Positions 34,101-48,100 of a stretch of DNA of 64,000 nucleotides are shown here, piece by piece; the stretch's first letter is position 1; every line of letters begins with the position of its first letter. Under the pieces are notes generated by a model. It was not told where the DNA came from. It saw only the letters and a program-made list of their open reading frames with translations, and ran no database searches. The stretch is from Trileptium ribeirensis (Eukaryota; Nematoda; Enoplea; Enoplida; Thoracostomopsidae), in contig JASANE010018300.1 of NCBI GenBank assembly GCA_030248225.1, positions 1 to 64,000 of the forward strand. Reading direction: 5' to 3'. The translations under genes and the position numbers were made by a program.

Positions 34101-37100
34101 TAGTAGGTTTACGTGTGAAGCTAATTGATGTGTTGTTTGTTTGTTTACCTTTTTCTTCTGTGCAATGTTGATGTACGTGGTTGATTGTTTGGCACATATA
34201 TTTTTTGTATGTATTCATGAATTTTGTGTTGAATGTACGGCGTGTACAAATCGCATAAAAATTTGTGTATTTTAAGTATGAGTTTTTTACCACAGTGAGC
34301 CTTAGTCGCTGGGCGGAGAAAATTCAACCCAAAATTGGACAGGGGGGGTGGTTTGGCATATACGGATTTTGATGCCAAATGCTATAGGGCACGTTGGAGA
34401 TAATACATACCAAATTTGGCATCATTTGGCCCACCCGTTAAGGAGTTACGGACCTCATCCCCTAGGCCATTTCTAGTAATACAAATTTTATTAGTTCTTG
34501 AAATTATTAAGATTAAGAGAGTTTAAAATAATACAAAATTTGAAAATTTGTGTGCCAGGGCTACAGTTTTAGGTACCTATCGGATTTGAGTGTAAGCTCT
34601 GGGTGCCTTAACTATTACACTTACATTAGCGTAAATGTAAGTGTTTTTCTGTTGGATTTTCCAAATTTTGTGTTGAGTTAGGGATTCCGAGAATTTCATA
34701 AAAAGATATTCTCTAACGCCAAATTTTCGTTTAAGTTTGGAAGCGGATTTCTCAATTCCAAGAATTTCTAATTCTTAACTGTGTAAACCGCGCTTAGAGA
34801 AATTCCTGGGTTTTGGGTCCAGATCATAAGTTTATTCAAAGGCTTGCACCGAGAGCTTAGGGCCTCAGTTTGCGTGTACAATAGGTGAACGAAGTGTTGT
34901 TATTCGGTGTATTCGTACAATCGGAGTAATCTATCGTATATCCTGTATATGTAATAACCGGTGACGCAGCTGCATGGCGCAACTTCCTAACACCATGCCC
35001 ATACGACCCCGGCTATCGTAACCTCGATGGTGGACCGTGAATACAAAATTTTAAATCCTATTCTTGGTCAGACCCAAGAAGCTACGCAGCTTAGCAGGCC
35101 GCAGGCGCGCTTCACGGGGTGTGTTCGGACCCCGCCCGAAAGGTTGCGCACGTGTCTAGTATCGGGTATGATTTCTGAGGTCCCCCAGGGAGGCTAGCAC
35201 CGACACCTGCTCGCAGGTCATGGAGCCTAGCCGCTATTCCCTATCTTAGACTCATCGGAAGTTGTTTAGTTAGAATTTTTTGTGTGTTAAGTGTTGAAAT
35301 AAAATAGGAAAAGTCCCTAGAAATTTACAGCTCAACTCAATTTACTTGGTTAAAATCGCGGTATGCTCCGTGCTAGAGCATTGACCTATGTGGCCCCCAC
35401 AGGGTTCCGACGAGCCCTGAGTGTTTAAATGTCGGATTATCAATGGCGTGGCCTGCGTTTTTCAATAGATTCTATTTCGATGTAAGTAGTCAAAAATCCC
35501 TATTGAGCTTTTTACATTATCGCCGGGAACGAGTTAAGTTTTTTCAACTAGATTCTTCAGATTTTACTCCTTGATTCCAGAGGAACACGAAATAAGCTGA
35601 ATAGAAGGCCATGCTCGTCAGGGCTTGCGACATTCTCGCACACCAGCCATGGCGAACAGGGCCTGCTCGTCCGAACGGACAAACCATAGAAAAAACACAA
35701 GTCCCTATCGTCTCCGAGTGGAGTAAGTCCGAACGCAATGATTTGAATGCAAGGTTTATTATAATAATCAATGTTTATCCTGGGACGAGTGTTTTCTGAA
35801 CACGTCGGGAAGCCTAACGACAGCTCGAGGTAATCGCTTCAGTTCCGTACAATATGGGGCGCAAGACATTGAAACAGGCAGAAGGGACGGAGCGTGCAGT
35901 TCCACGCGCGTGCGTGGACTAGGGGCGATTATCCTTGCTTTAGCTCAATGTTAGCGATTGTTTCAGCTATAGGGCGTAGCAAGCAAGGGCCCTAGAGTGC
36001 TTCAGAAAATGCTCCTACCGTACTAACTCAGACCTACGACGATTACCAGTGAAATAAGCCATTGGGAAAAGTGAAAGTGAAACCGGGGTTCGGGCCTACG
36101 AGCTCTTTTCTAATAACAATATCAATACGGAGGTCCGGTAAATATTCGATGTGGATTCGATTATCACGCCGACCGAAAGATCCCTTTTCGCTATCGTTTC
36201 TAATCAATTTTTATCTATCCAAGGTACGACTGACCGAACGGGTAGCAAGTGATGAAGGAAGAGGGGGGGCGCAAAATTCAACACATTCGGGTAGGGGAAC
36301 GCGGTCGTGACATTGGATGTCACGATACGCCCTTCTGGGTAAGTTTCAAGGCCGCCCCCCCAGCGATGAGCCGGGTTGATTGGATTTAGTTCAGTGTATC
36401 CGCTGGACTTTTGATGGGGGCAAGTTTTGCGGGCTCAACGCACCGAGCCAAGAGGTAACTTGGCCTCATTCATTACTTTTGGGGCCATTTTGGATGGTCG
36501 GGGCAGGGGCGATCAGCCCAGGCTTTTGCGTCTTTTGGTTTGTCTCCGTTTTCGTTTGTTCTTTGCCTCTCTCTAACGACGATTTTGTCGTCCTATTACA
36601 CCGCTGTATGCAGTGTCTCAACTGCTGTGTTGTGCAGTTGAGTTATCACCAACTTAATACTAAATGTTGGTATGTTCCTATGGCTGAATGGTTAAGACTC
36701 AAGATTCTGCAGCGGACTTAAATTCTCCGTGCAGGATCAACTCACAGTACGGGAAATGCAGCTCGCTGCTACTAAAATACAGAAAAGATGAACCCTGGCA
36801 TACACAGTACATAGCCTAACGGGCACTCATGATAAATAGTGAAACCTGGCTAAACTCAGCGATCAACTCGCTCCAAAAGAAAAAAGGGGTTTTGCACTCG
36901 CCCGGTTTGGGGCCGAAACGGCCAGGGCGAGGAGGTAAGTTTTCTTTATTTTTAGAAAGTCCTAAAATTTTGTTTGAAGGCGGGGACACAATGTGTTTCT
37001 CCCGCAAAGGCGGTTTCTAGTGATGGCGCAGGGGCAAGCGTTAATTCTGTTTCCTTTAGACAATGGTCTCCAGGGGAGACCATTGCGTGGTGCTGTGGTG

Positions 37101-39077
37101 AACACCAGTAAATTTAATTATTTTAGCCCTATAGTTATTTGGAGTCAAAACTGGCGAGTCACCACCAAACGATGCACCATCATCACAGATCGAAGTCGGC
37201 GGATTTTTGCTCAGCTGGGGGCGTGTTCCTCCAGCTCATTTCGATTACACGGGGACAAGGGGACACCTACAGGTATTCCGGTCAGTCGTCCTAATGAAAA
37301 GGGCGTACAGATAAGATGCCTACTGAGTAGGTCGTCTAAGTGTTCTAAAATCAAGTTCAAACATCCGAGTAAAATGATTCCGAGACAACATTCTGTGAAA
37401 GCAGCAAAGACCTTAAACTCAAGTTAGTGTGCCTAGAAATTGTTTAGTCTTTTATATCCCCAAATTTTCTTAACTCGGTGAGATAGAAGAAAGTTTAAGG
37501 GCTTACTAAAGCCCGACGGAGGCTAGTCCCCCGTCCCTAATCTGCGGTTCTGTCCAAGCTCAAACACGGCATGAGCATTGAACGTTCAACTAAGCTGTAA
37601 ATTTGGAAAGCCATCAAAGCAAACCATTGAACAAGACCTTATTTTGTGGTATGCACGTTCAAGAAATTTTACCGTGGTCAGCTCAGGAAAATTCGTTGAT
37701 CCTAACTCAAGAGTAGCAAATCATGTAAAACTTGGACGAGAGGCGTCCAATTTGTTGTGCCTTACCTAAGACCACGGGGAACCAGCTGGACTTCGACTTT
37801 GTTACCTACAATTTGTCACCATCCCGTGCAATCGCTCAAGATGCCCGAAATGGGGCTCGATGTATGGAGGTTTGTCGGCGATCCTAATTAACTGCCTATG
37901 AACGACCTGTCACTGTTACGTCTGGGGAAAATAAACCCCCGTACTCTCGGTTCTCCTCTTGACTTACGATCTTTGATCCGGGACAGCCATTGCTAGTCCC
38001 CTTCCGCGAGACGGAAGATGTCTACGCGGGTCCTCCATCGCTCGAATCCCCATTCCGAACACGCAAACCGAAAACCACGAGAAAGCAGACGCGAAATAGA
38101 AGAAAACAAATAATAGTGAAAGTCAAGCGTCGGAGCCGGTCAGTAGAGTCGACCGAACTCCGCGCTGCCGAAGTCGAACTGATTCCAAGATTCGACGCGT
38201 TGGTCGTAACCTCGAAATTTTCGCCTGTATGTTACGATGGCGATTTTGTCGCCGTCCAATCGTTGGCGACTTCTCGACGCCCACTTTTTTGGGTTTTCTA
38301 TCCAGTGTCCAATTGGGGACACTTCCGGAAATTTGAATCTTGACGGCTACAGTAAACCGTCGATGCCCTTAAAGAGAGTCGGCTTCAATTAAATTCGCCG
38401 ACTTTAAGTTTGAATCTTCCGAGTACTCGGAAGTTGACCATCTGTGATTTTAGTCCAAATTTTCCCAAGAAACGTAGATTTTGAAGTCCCAATTTCCCGT
38501 CCTCATCGCCGGATGTCCAGCGAAATTAAATCCTAAACTCACAATGTTCGAACAATTTCCGCCCCACCTTAACTTAAACTATTATGACTACTTTCGGAAC
38601 ACGCAATTTCCCTCTTCAGCCCAATTAGCGTGCCGATCTGCTCGAATTTTGGACTATTTACTCTTCCCAGCCCATCCCGAGTCGGCAAACATCAACTCGG
38701 CCTTTGTTGTCCTCGGCTTGCCGCCATCCTAATTAAGCTAATTCGACTTAGCAGATGACCCTCGTACGCGAGGACATCCAAAAACAACGCAAAGAATCGA
38801 GCTAATTTAGACGTTTCCTGTCAAAGCCTATGTTTCGAAGTCCCGCCGGGGGGGAACCGGCGACGAGAGAACGCCCGTCTCGAGGTTAGAGATGGGGCAA
38901 ACCTTAACGTACTCCTAATCGATCAGGGGCCCTGGTCCAAGGCCCCTAGGGTCCGCGGGAGGGCCCTAAATCGCCCCCCCGTTCGTCTTATTCGTTCGTC
39001 TTTTGTCCGTCCGTAAAACTCTGAAATTTAATGAATTTTAGTGTACGATGTCCTCGTCCGTCCGTTTTTTCACTGTC

Positions 39078-39113
<36 letters not shown>

Positions 39114-42100
39114 TGTATACCGTTTCTACATGTATATATAATATATATATGTATAAACACATATACACACAGACACATACACATACTACACACAGTAGAC
39201 ACATTGGCGTCCTGAGCGACAGAAAGGTCGCTCAGGATAAACACAAACTCACAACACACCAAACACAACAACGACAAAGCAACAAAGAAGAAAACCGACC
39301 AGAAACGTCGGTTAGAGAGAGAACGAGGTCAAAAGCGAAAGGACAGCGAGGACACGAGGAGGGCGTGGGAAGGGAAACGGGACAAGGGAAATCCAGGGGG
39401 ATTTTCGAGGGGCCGGGGACAGATTCAGTCCCGGGACGGAAAACGGGGTCGATTGATACCAAACACGAAGGGGGTAGACTTAGTAACGGGTCGGAACCCA
39501 CTCATGGGTTCTGCTATGTATTAGTATGGGGGCTTTTAGCGGGCTCTCCTGCGTTAACGGTTGGGCGGAGCGACGCCCGCCGGGTATCGTTGGACTCAGC
39601 GTCCAACGGCGATTTGAACGAGGGGTGATATCGCCACCGGGGCGGTAGGAGTAAAAACGGTACTAAAATTGGTGCGGTTAGAGAGAGTCGTGGCTACAAT
39701 GGGGGCGCGTTTGTTGGTCGTACGGGTTAACGGGGCGACGGAGCGAGACCCGCCGGGTATTTTTGGCAATGTCTCATCGAGACGAATCTAATGAGGGGCG
39801 ATTTGCCCGTTTTAAAGTAGAGTGAAAAATCTCGAATTGTCGGCGCCCATCAGCAGTAGACAACAGCTTTCGAGGCAACTTCGCGTGGCTGCCGCGGGTC
39901 AGCGGGGATTCAGGCGGAGGTTCAAAGCATATGGTTGGATTCAACTAGCCGCGGTGAACAAAACGAGGGGTCGCATGCGCCGGTTCTGGCGTGGGGTATG
40001 GCGACGGGAAAGCCGGAAAGTAGGGTTTCGCATTAGTTGCCTTCGAATTGGCCCGGCCTACGTCGTTCCACACGCTTGCGAAGACTGCCAAAGCATGGTT
40101 TTCGCTTATTTTAACCTGCTGTTTTCCGTGACCATTACTCAGTACATTACTAAAACCAAGTGAACGTAATATTTTTGATTTCGGTCTTAACAAACTTGCT
40201 TTCTTGAACGTGCAGTCAGGGGCCTCCTATTCCCGGACGGTCGTAACCGTCAACCCTATAACACATAGTGCCAGCTAGTTGGGTTTTCGACTAATTTCCA
40301 GTTTCCGTCGGCGTGGGGCTCTATGTTCGGTCTTACAGGTCGTTTGAGTCGGCTCCTTTCCTCATATTTTGGTCTGATTGTAACACTCGTCCCTAACAAA
40401 GTCGCAAATTACAACGAAAGTATGCGGCACGTTATGCGGAACAATTAATTAATATAGTGCGACAATTGTATACAAAACATTCCCCTTACTATAAAGCGAC
40501 ATCATTATGCAAAAACGGTTCATCAATACAAACGACACTTTCATGCAAAATGGTTCATTATTACACCAACGACACTTTTATACAAAATGGTTCATTATTA
40601 TATAAACGACACTTTTATACAAATTGGTTCATATAAACGACACTTTTATACAAAATGGTTCATATAAAAGACGCTTTTATACAAAATGGTTCATATAAAC
40701 GACACTTTTATACAAAATGGTTCATATAAACGACACTTTTATACAAAATGGTTTATTATTATATAAATGACACTTTTATGCAAAATGGTTCATATAAACG
40801 ACACTTTTATACAAAATGGTTCACATAAACGACACTTTTATACAAAACGGTTTATTATTATATAAATGACACTCTTATACAAAATGGTTCATAAAATAAG
40901 TAACGTTTTACTTTTATACAAACGGTTCATGAAATAAGTAACGTTTTACTTTTATACAAACGGTTCATGAAATAAGTAACGTTTTACTATTATACAAACG
41001 GTTCATGAAATAAGTAACGTTTTACTTTTACTTTTTTTTCAAAATAGCCATTTGCCAACGCGTCCCCATGCCATTTGGAGTGTGAGAATCCTGGAATGGT
41101 CGTGACAGGGCCGAAGCGGCCCTGTTACATATATTCTGATTTTGACGAAAGTGAGTGTATGTTTACTTGTTTATATGTATGTTATATCTTATATTGGGTG
41201 TAGTAAATAGTTGACTATAATAAATTTCGAAAACATATTCGCTTATAGATCTCCGACACCTTGTGGTTTAGGCTGTGTCAACCGTGCAATCCCTAAGATC
41301 CTTGTCATACTCAGCCCAGGTTAGGACTCACGCGGGCCACAAGGCCGAAAACGCCGCATCATCAACACGGGTTTACATGTGAGTGCGGAAAGGTGTCATA
41401 CTCTTTCCTAATGCACTCATTGGTATTAGTAGCTAATAATACAGTAACTACACTGGTAACTCACAAGTCGAGGAGAAACGAAGCAGGAGAAACGAAGCGA
41501 GTGTGCTACCCTAGCCTTAGTGACAATTTCGAAAGAAATAATCATAATCATCCTCCTGAGCCTCTTTCAAAGTCCAAAAAGGACAATAATACACAAGCAA
41601 CAAATTACAGGGGTGTTAACTAAAACATATTTCAACAAATACCAAACAATGGTGCTTCGTGCTTTTATTGCGAGTTTAATATTTATCTCCTATATTGTTT
41701 AGTTGCTAACAGTTACATTTATGATAGCTCAGTCATGTTTAAAACTCTTGCAGATGTGAAAAAGCATCGAGGATTATGAATACGGTGTAAGCATATTTTT
41801 CTTTTTGGGTGTCTTTATAAGTTTAAACTCGTTATTTTTGTTGTTGTTATCATTATGGTTGGATCCATTGCTTTGTTGTATAATACAAAGAAAACTTTCG
41901 GTTGCACTTGGAAGTTTGAACTGTTAATTTTGTATTTGCTAAATTTTTGAGCTGAGTGGCAGAGTTATTGTCGGGGTAAGTTTTAAAATTATATTGGTAC
42001 ACCTACAAATAATATTGAAGGTCTTCGTTCTGTTTATTCAGTAATGGACAAAAGATATATTTCACGAGGTTCAAAAGGGTAAGTATTATAGCTAGCTGCT

Positions 42101-45100
42101 TTGCTTGCTATTTCACAATAAATCTTATTACAATATAAACTCATCGATCTGGCATTTCGCCTACTTGTTACCTACTGAATAAACTCAAAGCATGAAATTA
42201 CATTTGTAATATGCCATAGGAGGATGCTATAAATTCCTCGTGTTTTGCCACACAAAATTCATTAACAATATATAAATTTATTCAGTTACTATGGTACACA
42301 CGAAGCATTAAATATAAAGCAATGTTCTGCTTCTGAAACCGTTCATACGATTCGATAATGGATAATCATTAAACGTCGTTTGCACAACATGTTTACTAGC
42401 AGCTCGCAAAGCACTTACATATATATATATTTTTATAGCTAAATAAGAAAACGAAGAATATTAGGACATCACATAAGCTCGTTCACCTTGCGAATTTTGG
42501 TCATCACGTTTGAGTTTAATACATAAGTTCACTAGCAGTTTAGTAGTTTGTAATAAAAACGCTATAATAAACAACTTTTAATAATGAGATGGGGTAGTAG
42601 GCCCTCTAATATTTGCTAATGATTTTCTTGTTGCGGATCGATGACAAGTTTGACCTTCCAATCAGTAATGTGCTTGCAATTTAAATTATATAATACAAAA
42701 CTAAAGTTTTACCAACGCCGTCGAACGGATACCCATCGCCATGGTCCCAGTTTTCAAAGTCGATGTTTATATCAGCTATAGCCGTTGGTGCCACTTCTTG
42801 AAAATCCAGAGCTATTACGTCGCTCCAATATTTGAATGCTTGGTGCATAACACGTCTATATAATAAAAAAATGATTCCAAAGTCTACGCGATAAAAAAGT
42901 ATAAAGTTTTAATGTTGAAGTTTATATTAGCTGTTGTCGTTTGTACTGCTTCTTGAGCAACCACTGATATTTACTTCGCTAAAATCGTATTCAATTGCGT
43001 TAAAACTGTGAGCTTACAGAAACGTTCCCTGTTTATAACCAACTTTTCACAACCCTACTTTTCATCCTGCTCCGTTTCCCTTAAGCATTCACACCTGCTC
43101 TCGAATTGATGTATTATGTAGTGCATTGGTTTAAACAGAAAACATGAGGTCGCTACAAAATAGCAGAATTTGAGCCATTTTACATGAATCTGCTGTGGCG
43201 AACGCAATCGGCGAGCAGCTATTGCTAGCTAGCTACGCGCATAATGCAGGAATGTTTGCGAATATGCTGTTATGACGCTGTGTGATGTAGAAGTTTCTAA
43301 ATATACTGTTGAAAAGTGTATAAGTGTTTGCGTGTCATAGGTGTGCGGGAGAGAATGACTTAAGACTTTTTGCTATCCAACTCTAGTGTCATTACTGTTA
43401 ACTAGTGAAGCTCGCTTGCGAGCCAGAATTCGAGTGGTGAGAACAATCCCCCGAAGCAGAAGTGTAAAACATATTTGCCACACAATATTTTTGACACTCG
43501 CAATGAGCTGAGCTTGTCGGCCCAGAAAACCCCATATCCGACACGAAAAGCAACAATAAACACACATTCAGGTGCTTTTCCCACGACTTCTCACCAAAAA
43601 TTTCGAAAACGTCATTTTTATGCCAAGTATGAACCAGAAGTGTAAAAAATATTGCCCAACAATATTTTTAACACTTGCAATGAGTTTACCTGCCCAGAAA
43701 ACCCCATATAAGACACTAAAAGCAACAAAAACACACATTTATGTGCATTTCCCACGACTTTTCACCAAATATGAAATTTGGCGCCAACGCCAACTATAAG
43801 CTTATAGACTCCAGATTGGGAAGTAGTTGATAAACTATATATCATTGGAAAGCCCTGGTAAAGCTACATGGAATAGGCGTATTACTTTGCGGATACCTCG
43901 TGTATTTATTGAGAAATATCGCAAAAACTGGAGGGGTGCCCAAAAAATGGGCCAAAATGACGTCATTTTGCCACATAACTTTTCTCACGGCAAAAAATTC
44001 AAAAATCGGGCTCCGTCACTACACCTAAATCGACCATTGCGGTTCGAATGAGCTATTACGGTCAGCACTCAACGATAAGAATTCATACTGTGCCAAATGG
44101 CGTTTGGACCGAGCGTTGATTTGCCATACCATTACCTCACGCTGTGCTGAACAAACGACGAGTCAAACTTTTCTTGATTCATTCCACGACCTCTTTCATC
44201 GATCAAGCACTTGAGCACCCCAGAGCTACAACATTCTAGTCCTTTGTACATCCAGATGTGAGTTAAATGCAGCTCGACACGTTTGGTTCTGCAGGGATTC
44301 AAACAAGACTGCTCTCTAACCTAGTTATCACAGACCCTATGAGGTGAACAGTCGTGACGACAAAACGATGCTTATCAACGTCGATGATGATGAAAGTTCG
44401 TCGATGATGGGATCGGCTTTGGCCTCGTGAAAGTAGCATCTCTATACGACACCTCACCGCGGACTAATACATCAGTCGACTGCCCGTATGAAATACCAGA
44501 ATCTAAAGACAGTGAAATAAATGTACAACATGCGGATTTACAAGGGGAGTATGCGCTTGTCCGCCAACACACACAACAAATGATGCCTCATACTACTCTG
44601 GATGAGTCGTGGGCTACGGCCAAACGGAAAAAAGTCGGCACGGTTTCATCTGAATCGTGTGTGTCGCACTGATCGCTCTGTTTAAAATGTAGTGGTCTCA
44701 GTACGTTGCTGGGTAGCATAACTCTGTTCTCTTCACCCGAAATAATTTGAGTATAACCTATTTTAAAACTTTTGAAGCTATAATTTGCATGCGCCTGACT
44801 TTTGCCTATATAAGTCGGAACATTGCATTTTTACCTTGTCAGTTGCGTTCTCAGTTTGTCCGTTCGTCATCGTTATTTATCAGGAAACAGTTGCGTTTAG
44901 TTAATTGGTATTATTTAGCTTACATATACATATATTCACCGCAATAGAATGCAGCATGAATACTAACAGATGTTGACTGACTCCCCTAATCAAAATCCAT
45001 AAAGTATCCTAGTCGAGAAAGAATAAATTTGTACATGGACTCATTGCACGTCATGTACACACACTTCAGGATTTCACTTCGATAACAAACTATCTGAAAA

Positions 45101-48100
45101 TTTAAATTTGAAATCAGAATCTTCAATACTGATATGCATGGTGATTGAATGCGTCATATCAGTACCAATTGCAAAACGCCAAGGTTGAGGTTAAACATAC
45201 TGTTGATGACAATAGCGAAAAGTAAGTTGAAAATAGTGTCAATAATATCTACATATACATAATCCAAGATGTCTGGGGTGATTTTTAACAAATTTCTCGC
45301 GCGATATAAATTATATTTTCGTGTCGTTTTTGTACATTTTTGGGTGACTAAAAATATTATTATTCATAAAAGTGTTTAAGCCTTCGCTAAAAACCTTAAG
45401 TTTCACTGTTATTGGCGTTGATATAGAAACTGAGCAGTTTCATGTCAAAACGCGAATAACAAAACCGCTAAATCATGTTCACTTAATTATCAACGAGAGA
45501 ACATTGAACAAATATGCCTGTGCAAATTCTGCCTGTGGATAACTTGCTATGCGTGCAGAATTATCTATTTATGGGTGTCTGCTTGCTAATTTTTACAACA
45601 GATCTTAAAAAACTTTAAGTCCGCTACCCGCGCATACAATCTTGTAGTCGAAAGTTGCCGTCCTAGTTGCTTTCTTAATCAGTCAAAACGAACAATACCA
45701 CACCAAAACCTTAAGAAAGAAAAAACAAACCGAACAAAAAAAAAAACCAAAGAACAAACACAACAAAAAAACCCCCCAACATGATCATCTTTGTTAAGCT
45801 TTTGTGAAAACGTGTTGATCTTCCATTTTAGTAATTTGTTGGTCCATTTGTAGTGCGCTGGAACAGTTGTTATATATGATGTTTTAAAATAATGCGGCAT
45901 TCACGTTATAATGTCCCGCTGCTTGGAACTTTTGACCCCTGTAGTCCCGACCTTACCGTATATACAGTCAGGGTGACATTCATATTGTAACTCAATAGCT
46001 GAGGGTGTACGATATACCCCAAGCTACTACATTTTTCTTGACAGTCTCGTACACACCCTTAGCTACCAATTTGGCGCGAATTAACTATGACGGACACCGT
46101 CTGTAGCTAATGCGGTTTATTAGTCAACTGTCCTGTGTTGCTTTTTCTAAATTTTCGATATTTGTAGTTAGCCCATATGAAAATTTGCTCAAATATTTCC
46201 GAACACTGTCAAAACAGCCAGAAGACACGGTGTGCCTGACACTGTCGAGAAGAGGTAATACGCGTGACCAGCTACCTTTGAAAAAAATTATTAAAACATG
46301 GGGTGTCTAAGACACCTTGTTATCAACAGTGTGCCTGTCACTGTGTGGCGTACATAGGTTTCAAACGTTGGGGACATTATAACGTGAACGCCGCATAAGA
46401 GCATAGCTATTTCACAAAAAATAACAGTAAATCTCCATGGCTGTGATTTGATACCATAATCTCAGTAATGATATGTTGAAAACAATAATTTTGATTTGTG
46501 TAACATTAATAACGAATTGCTAGACTTATTTTAAACAGGCGGGGTAAAAATATGTTACGGCACTTATTTAGCAGTTTTTCATGGTTACACATCACCAATA
46601 TTTCATTCGATCTGATATTTTTGCGTTTTGTGCATATAATTGCTTATTAAATATAGTTATTTTGACAATTGTAAGAGCGTATAAGCTGCGCAGGAGTATG
46701 TACAACAGGGCATATTTCCAAGCTCGATATTTGTAGCTAATCCTTTTGTTCCAATTTAGAATGGTTACTAAATTGTCGGAATTGAGTATGCTTTAAGCGC
46801 AATGCATATTTTTTATAAATTTGTCGTAAGTTACAGCTAATATAAAAAATTAGGATAAAATCAGTCAATCCAAGCTTTATGTGTAATGTTATGTTAATAT
46901 TATGGTTCAGAAGTTTTCTATCATTGGATTTCTTGTTGGTGTTGTTAATATAAAAGAAAGCCAATGATCTCGTCTAAAGAACTACATTGGTGTAATTAAA
47001 CAATAAGAATTTGAGATAATAGTGTAGTGTGTCCAAGGGGTGCTTCTCTTATAGCAGTTTCATATGTACACTCACCCTCAATAGTCAAACTGCGGCCATC
47101 ATACCTGAACCCGCTACAATGTCAGACTATTACATTACCTGCAACAAAATTCAGCTTTCAAGACAATGACACCTAGCCGTGAACCGCTGATTTAAATTAG
47201 TGAGTCCAAACACCGGTATCCATACGCAGAAAACAAGTCAACGTGATGCAATACAAAAATACAAAATAAATGCCAAGCTGGAACGGAGCGAGGTTTACAA
47301 AACTCATGTTTTTATGAGTTTACGGAGCGATAGAAGCCAGCAACAATTTAATGTATTTGGCAAAATCTTTAGAGACATTGCGATATGTTTGTGGTCGTCA
47401 AATCATATGTAGTAATCTTAACGTTGTCCCAACAACCCCTTGAGTGCTACTACAAATCTTTCAAATCAAACTACGGTTGCTTATAGCTCCTGGAGCTCAG
47501 TTAAATTATCAATCGTAGGTTGTCCATCTATCAGTAAGAATATCAAGCTAATTTTGTACCATTCGATCTTTATTGTGGTGGAGGTCCGTATTGCAAGCTG
47601 GAAGTAATGAAATTTTTGCGGTATAACGATTTATGATGCTTAGGGAAATAAAAAAATGTGCAGGGCTATTAAAAAAGCTATTTGCCCCTCTAATGGAGTT
47701 GAGTCAATTGGCACCAAAATCAACTATTTTCTAAATTGACACACTTCGAGCTGTGGGCAACAGGATCTTAAATTTATAGATGTCTACGCCGAATAACGAC
47801 ATGATATGGTGGCATATGTATTTTACAAATATATTCGAAATAGATATTTTTGTACTGGTGGATCTGAGCCTATGGGTATAAACTGAACAAAATCGACAAA
47901 ATTACGAGAATCGTACCTTTATTCGTCTCTAGATCGATGACCGATATGATATGGTACGACACATATTGTAAGGAATGATTGAAATAGATATTTTCTTACC
48001 AGTGGAGGTAAGTCGATTGGTATCAAAATCAATTCTCTATCATCAAGATTGACACAATTTGGGTTGAGGGTAACAAGAACCGTACATCTATGGGTCTCTA

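Larger units (their letters stand above)
33556..41418. mobile_element. 7.9-kb element with terminal inverted repeats, no transposase recognised
   Basis: The ends, 33556-33633 and 41343-41418, are inverted copies: gagtgcattagg, gagtatgacac, actcacatgtaaacccgtgtt and gttttcggcc occur in the same order on opposite strands. The interior, especially 34.9-40.3 kb, is visibly richer in G+C than the flanks. It includes a GC-rich palindrome beside the left end, a 780-bp segment that recurs inverted at 60.75-61.5 kb, a tRNA-Leu-like sequence and two tandem arrays near the right end. Open frames inside are at most about 170 codons and none is recognised, so it is probably non-autonomous. A clean target-site duplication could not be read. 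Confidence 0.8.
31839..42712 (-). other. MMP intron 5, 10.9 kb, hosting a large TIR element
   Basis: Most of it (33556-41418) is an inserted element described separately. 31839-33214 and 41419-42712 are AT-rich without coding support. 33215-33425 is a copy of the GC-head/T-run dispersed family. Confidence 0.75.

Noticed and set aside
35600..35640. Hammerhead ribozyme core (CTGACGA on the minus strand)
   Set aside because: No GAAA with a closing stem follows at the right distance.
37990..38343. 117-codon frame in the 7.9-kb element
   Set aside because: Basic, Arg/Lys-rich first half and no recognised domain; G+C-rich DNA gives such frames by chance.
39113..39628. 171-codon open frame in the 7.9-kb element as its transposase
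   Set aside because: It starts in a microsatellite, has a low-complexity charged composition and shows no catalytic motif.
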